In this document: positions 63,253 through 64,000 of the stretch, piece after piece
Position numbering within the stretch: position 1 is the stretch's first letter
How the letters are laid out: every line of letters begins with the position of its first letter
From: Cytophagales bacterium
GTDB lineage: Bacteria > Bacteroidota > Bacteroidia > Cytophagales > Cyclobacteriaceae
Assembly: GCA_022360015.1 (NCBI GenBank)
Contig: JAKSDQ010000014.1
Location: 1-64,000, forward strand
Length of the DNA: 64,000 bases
Direction: 5' to 3'
Translations under genes and position numbers: made by a program
Notes under the pieces: model-generated
The model's database searches: none
What the model saw: only the letters and a program-made list of their open reading frames with translations
Told to the model about the DNA's origin: nothing

Positions 63253-63675
63253 ATGAAAGATCATCTGTTTTTTACATCGACTTCCCTGTTGTTTAGTCCG
63301 GTAGTTGTACTGACGCTGGTTATTCAACTCTGTGCCGCACCAAAGCCGGACATCCCAATGGATAAGGTATTTGACGTTAAATGGGTACATGCACACGAAG
63401 ATGGTCACGAGGATGTGGAGGCATACCGCCCCGATACCTATCAGTTTCCACCCTCACGGGGAAGAAGGGGATTTAAAATGTTGAGGGATAAGACATTTAT
63501 CAATTATGAAATTGCACCAACCGATGGCATTGTGGAAAGAAAGGGAAGGTGGGAAAAGGAGAATGATCACACCTTCGCTGTTTTGTTTGGGGAAAACGGG
63601 AGCCACAGGAACTTCAGGCTGGAATTTGTCTCATATAAGAAAAACCTTTTAAAACTAAAAATCATACAAAATTAA
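63253..63675 (+). CDS. Exported small protein, unknown function
   Basis: 140 residues. Hydrophobic N-terminal signal (~1-28) and a short beta-rich body (FDVKWVHAHEDGHEDVEAYR; PPSRGRRGFKMLRDKTFINY; and WEKENDHTFAVLF), resembling the lipocalin-like small secreted proteins of Bacteroidota. No catalytic motif. The next gene begins two bases after its stop, so they are probably cotranscribed. Confidence 0.65.
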   Translation: MKDHLFFTSTSLLFSPVVVLTLVIQLCAAPKPDIPMDKVFDVKWVHAHEDGHEDVEAYRPDTYQFPPSRGRRGFKMLRDKTFINYEIAPTDGIVERKGRWEKENDHTFAVLFGENGSHRNFRLEFVSYKKNLLKLKIIQN

Positions 63676-63677
63676 GC

Positions 63678-64000
63678 ATGAACTATTGGTTAATAAAATC
63701 AGAGCCCAATACCTATTCCTGGGACGACTTCGTTAAATTAAAAAGAGATCATTGGGATGGCGTAAGAAACTACCAGGCAAGAAACAATTTACAAGCCATG
63801 AAAAAAGGTGATCTCGCGCTATTTTATCATAGTGTTAATGAAAAATCTGTTGTAGGGATTGCCGAAGTGGTTAAAGAATTTTACCCCGACCCCACCACCA
63901 CCGATGACCGCTGGGTAGTTGTCGATGTGGTACCAAAGCAAAAATTGAAAAACCCGGTGACCCTGGCACAAATTAAGGGTGACGAAAGGTTGCAAGACAT
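63678..64000 (+). CDS. EVE-domain protein, 3' end outside the window
   Basis: The first 107 codons of a gene cut by the window edge. MNYWLIKSEPNTYSWDDFVK, WDGVRNYQARNNLQAMKKGD and LALFYHSVNEKSVVGIAEVV are the signature of EVE (PUA-like) domains, which bind modified bases in DNA or RNA. The full protein should be about 135-150 residues. Two bases after the small exported protein. Confidence 0.92.
   Translation, partial: MNYWLIKSEPNTYSWDDFVKLKRDHWDGVRNYQARNNLQAMKKGDLALFYHSVNEKSVVGIAEVVKEFYPDPTTTDDRWVVVDVVPKQKLKNPVTLAQIKGDERLQD

Overview
The window looks like chromosomal DNA of a Bacteroidota member, most likely in the Cytophagales. The evidence is a type IX secretion protein (PorQ), the bacillithiol enzyme BshC, BatD, the Bacteroidota-type degenerate DksA-like protein, an OmpA/WD40-like lipid-anchored or periplasmic protein, GH3, and promoters of the TAnnTTTG type with no consistent Shine-Dalgarno sites. 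Several genes start at TTG. I cannot name the genus. No rRNA, tRNA, CRISPR array, intact insertion sequence or prophage is visible.

Layout. 1-16 kb: THUMP-like methyltransferase and asd; a secreted lamin-tail protein; asparaginase; the dksA-like/scpB/rluB run; methylmalonyl-CoA mutase mutA-mutB; a TPR protein; and the minus-strand rimO-bshC-formyl-THF cyclo-ligase run. 17.6-23.3 kb is the accessory-looking part: a broken TPR gene, a G-rich tandem repeat, a small membrane protein, two tandem XRE regulators that share a 31-bp operator-like site, a REP-like palindrome, yifB/comM behind a terminator-like hairpin, and a higBA toxin-antitoxin pair. 23.3-26.7 kb: a minus-strand operon for an exported GMC dehydrogenase, its gluconate-dehydrogenase-3-like partner and a TIM-barrel enzyme. 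27-40 kb: hydrolase, M3 peptidase, acetyltransferase, NSS transporter, then minus-strand batD-aroC-symporter-nfu, then queG and dnaA.

41.0-46.9 kb is a three-gene operon (DUF1549/DUF1553 cytochrome, DUF1501, and a DUF2231-like membrane cytochrome with leucine-rich and Fn3-associated parts). It is typical of uncharacterised respiratory or surface systems in Planctomycetes, Verrucomicrobia and Bacteroidota, and it is the best candidate here for an undescribed multi-protein system. 47.4-64 kb: an orphan SiaC-like protein, HtrA, GH3, dxr-rseP, an OmpA-type protein, lon-porQ-hslU, sixA-polX, and a truncated EVE-domain gene at the right edge.

Themes. Envelope proteostasis genes are dense between 47.8 and 60.7 kb (htrA, rseP, lon, hslU) and sit with the T9SS gene porQ. 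Dispersed non-coding elements are also notable: three copies of a roughly 105-bp palindrome-plus-tail element, G-rich repeat tracts after genes, and paired operators. All homology calls are from reading the translations; no database search was run.
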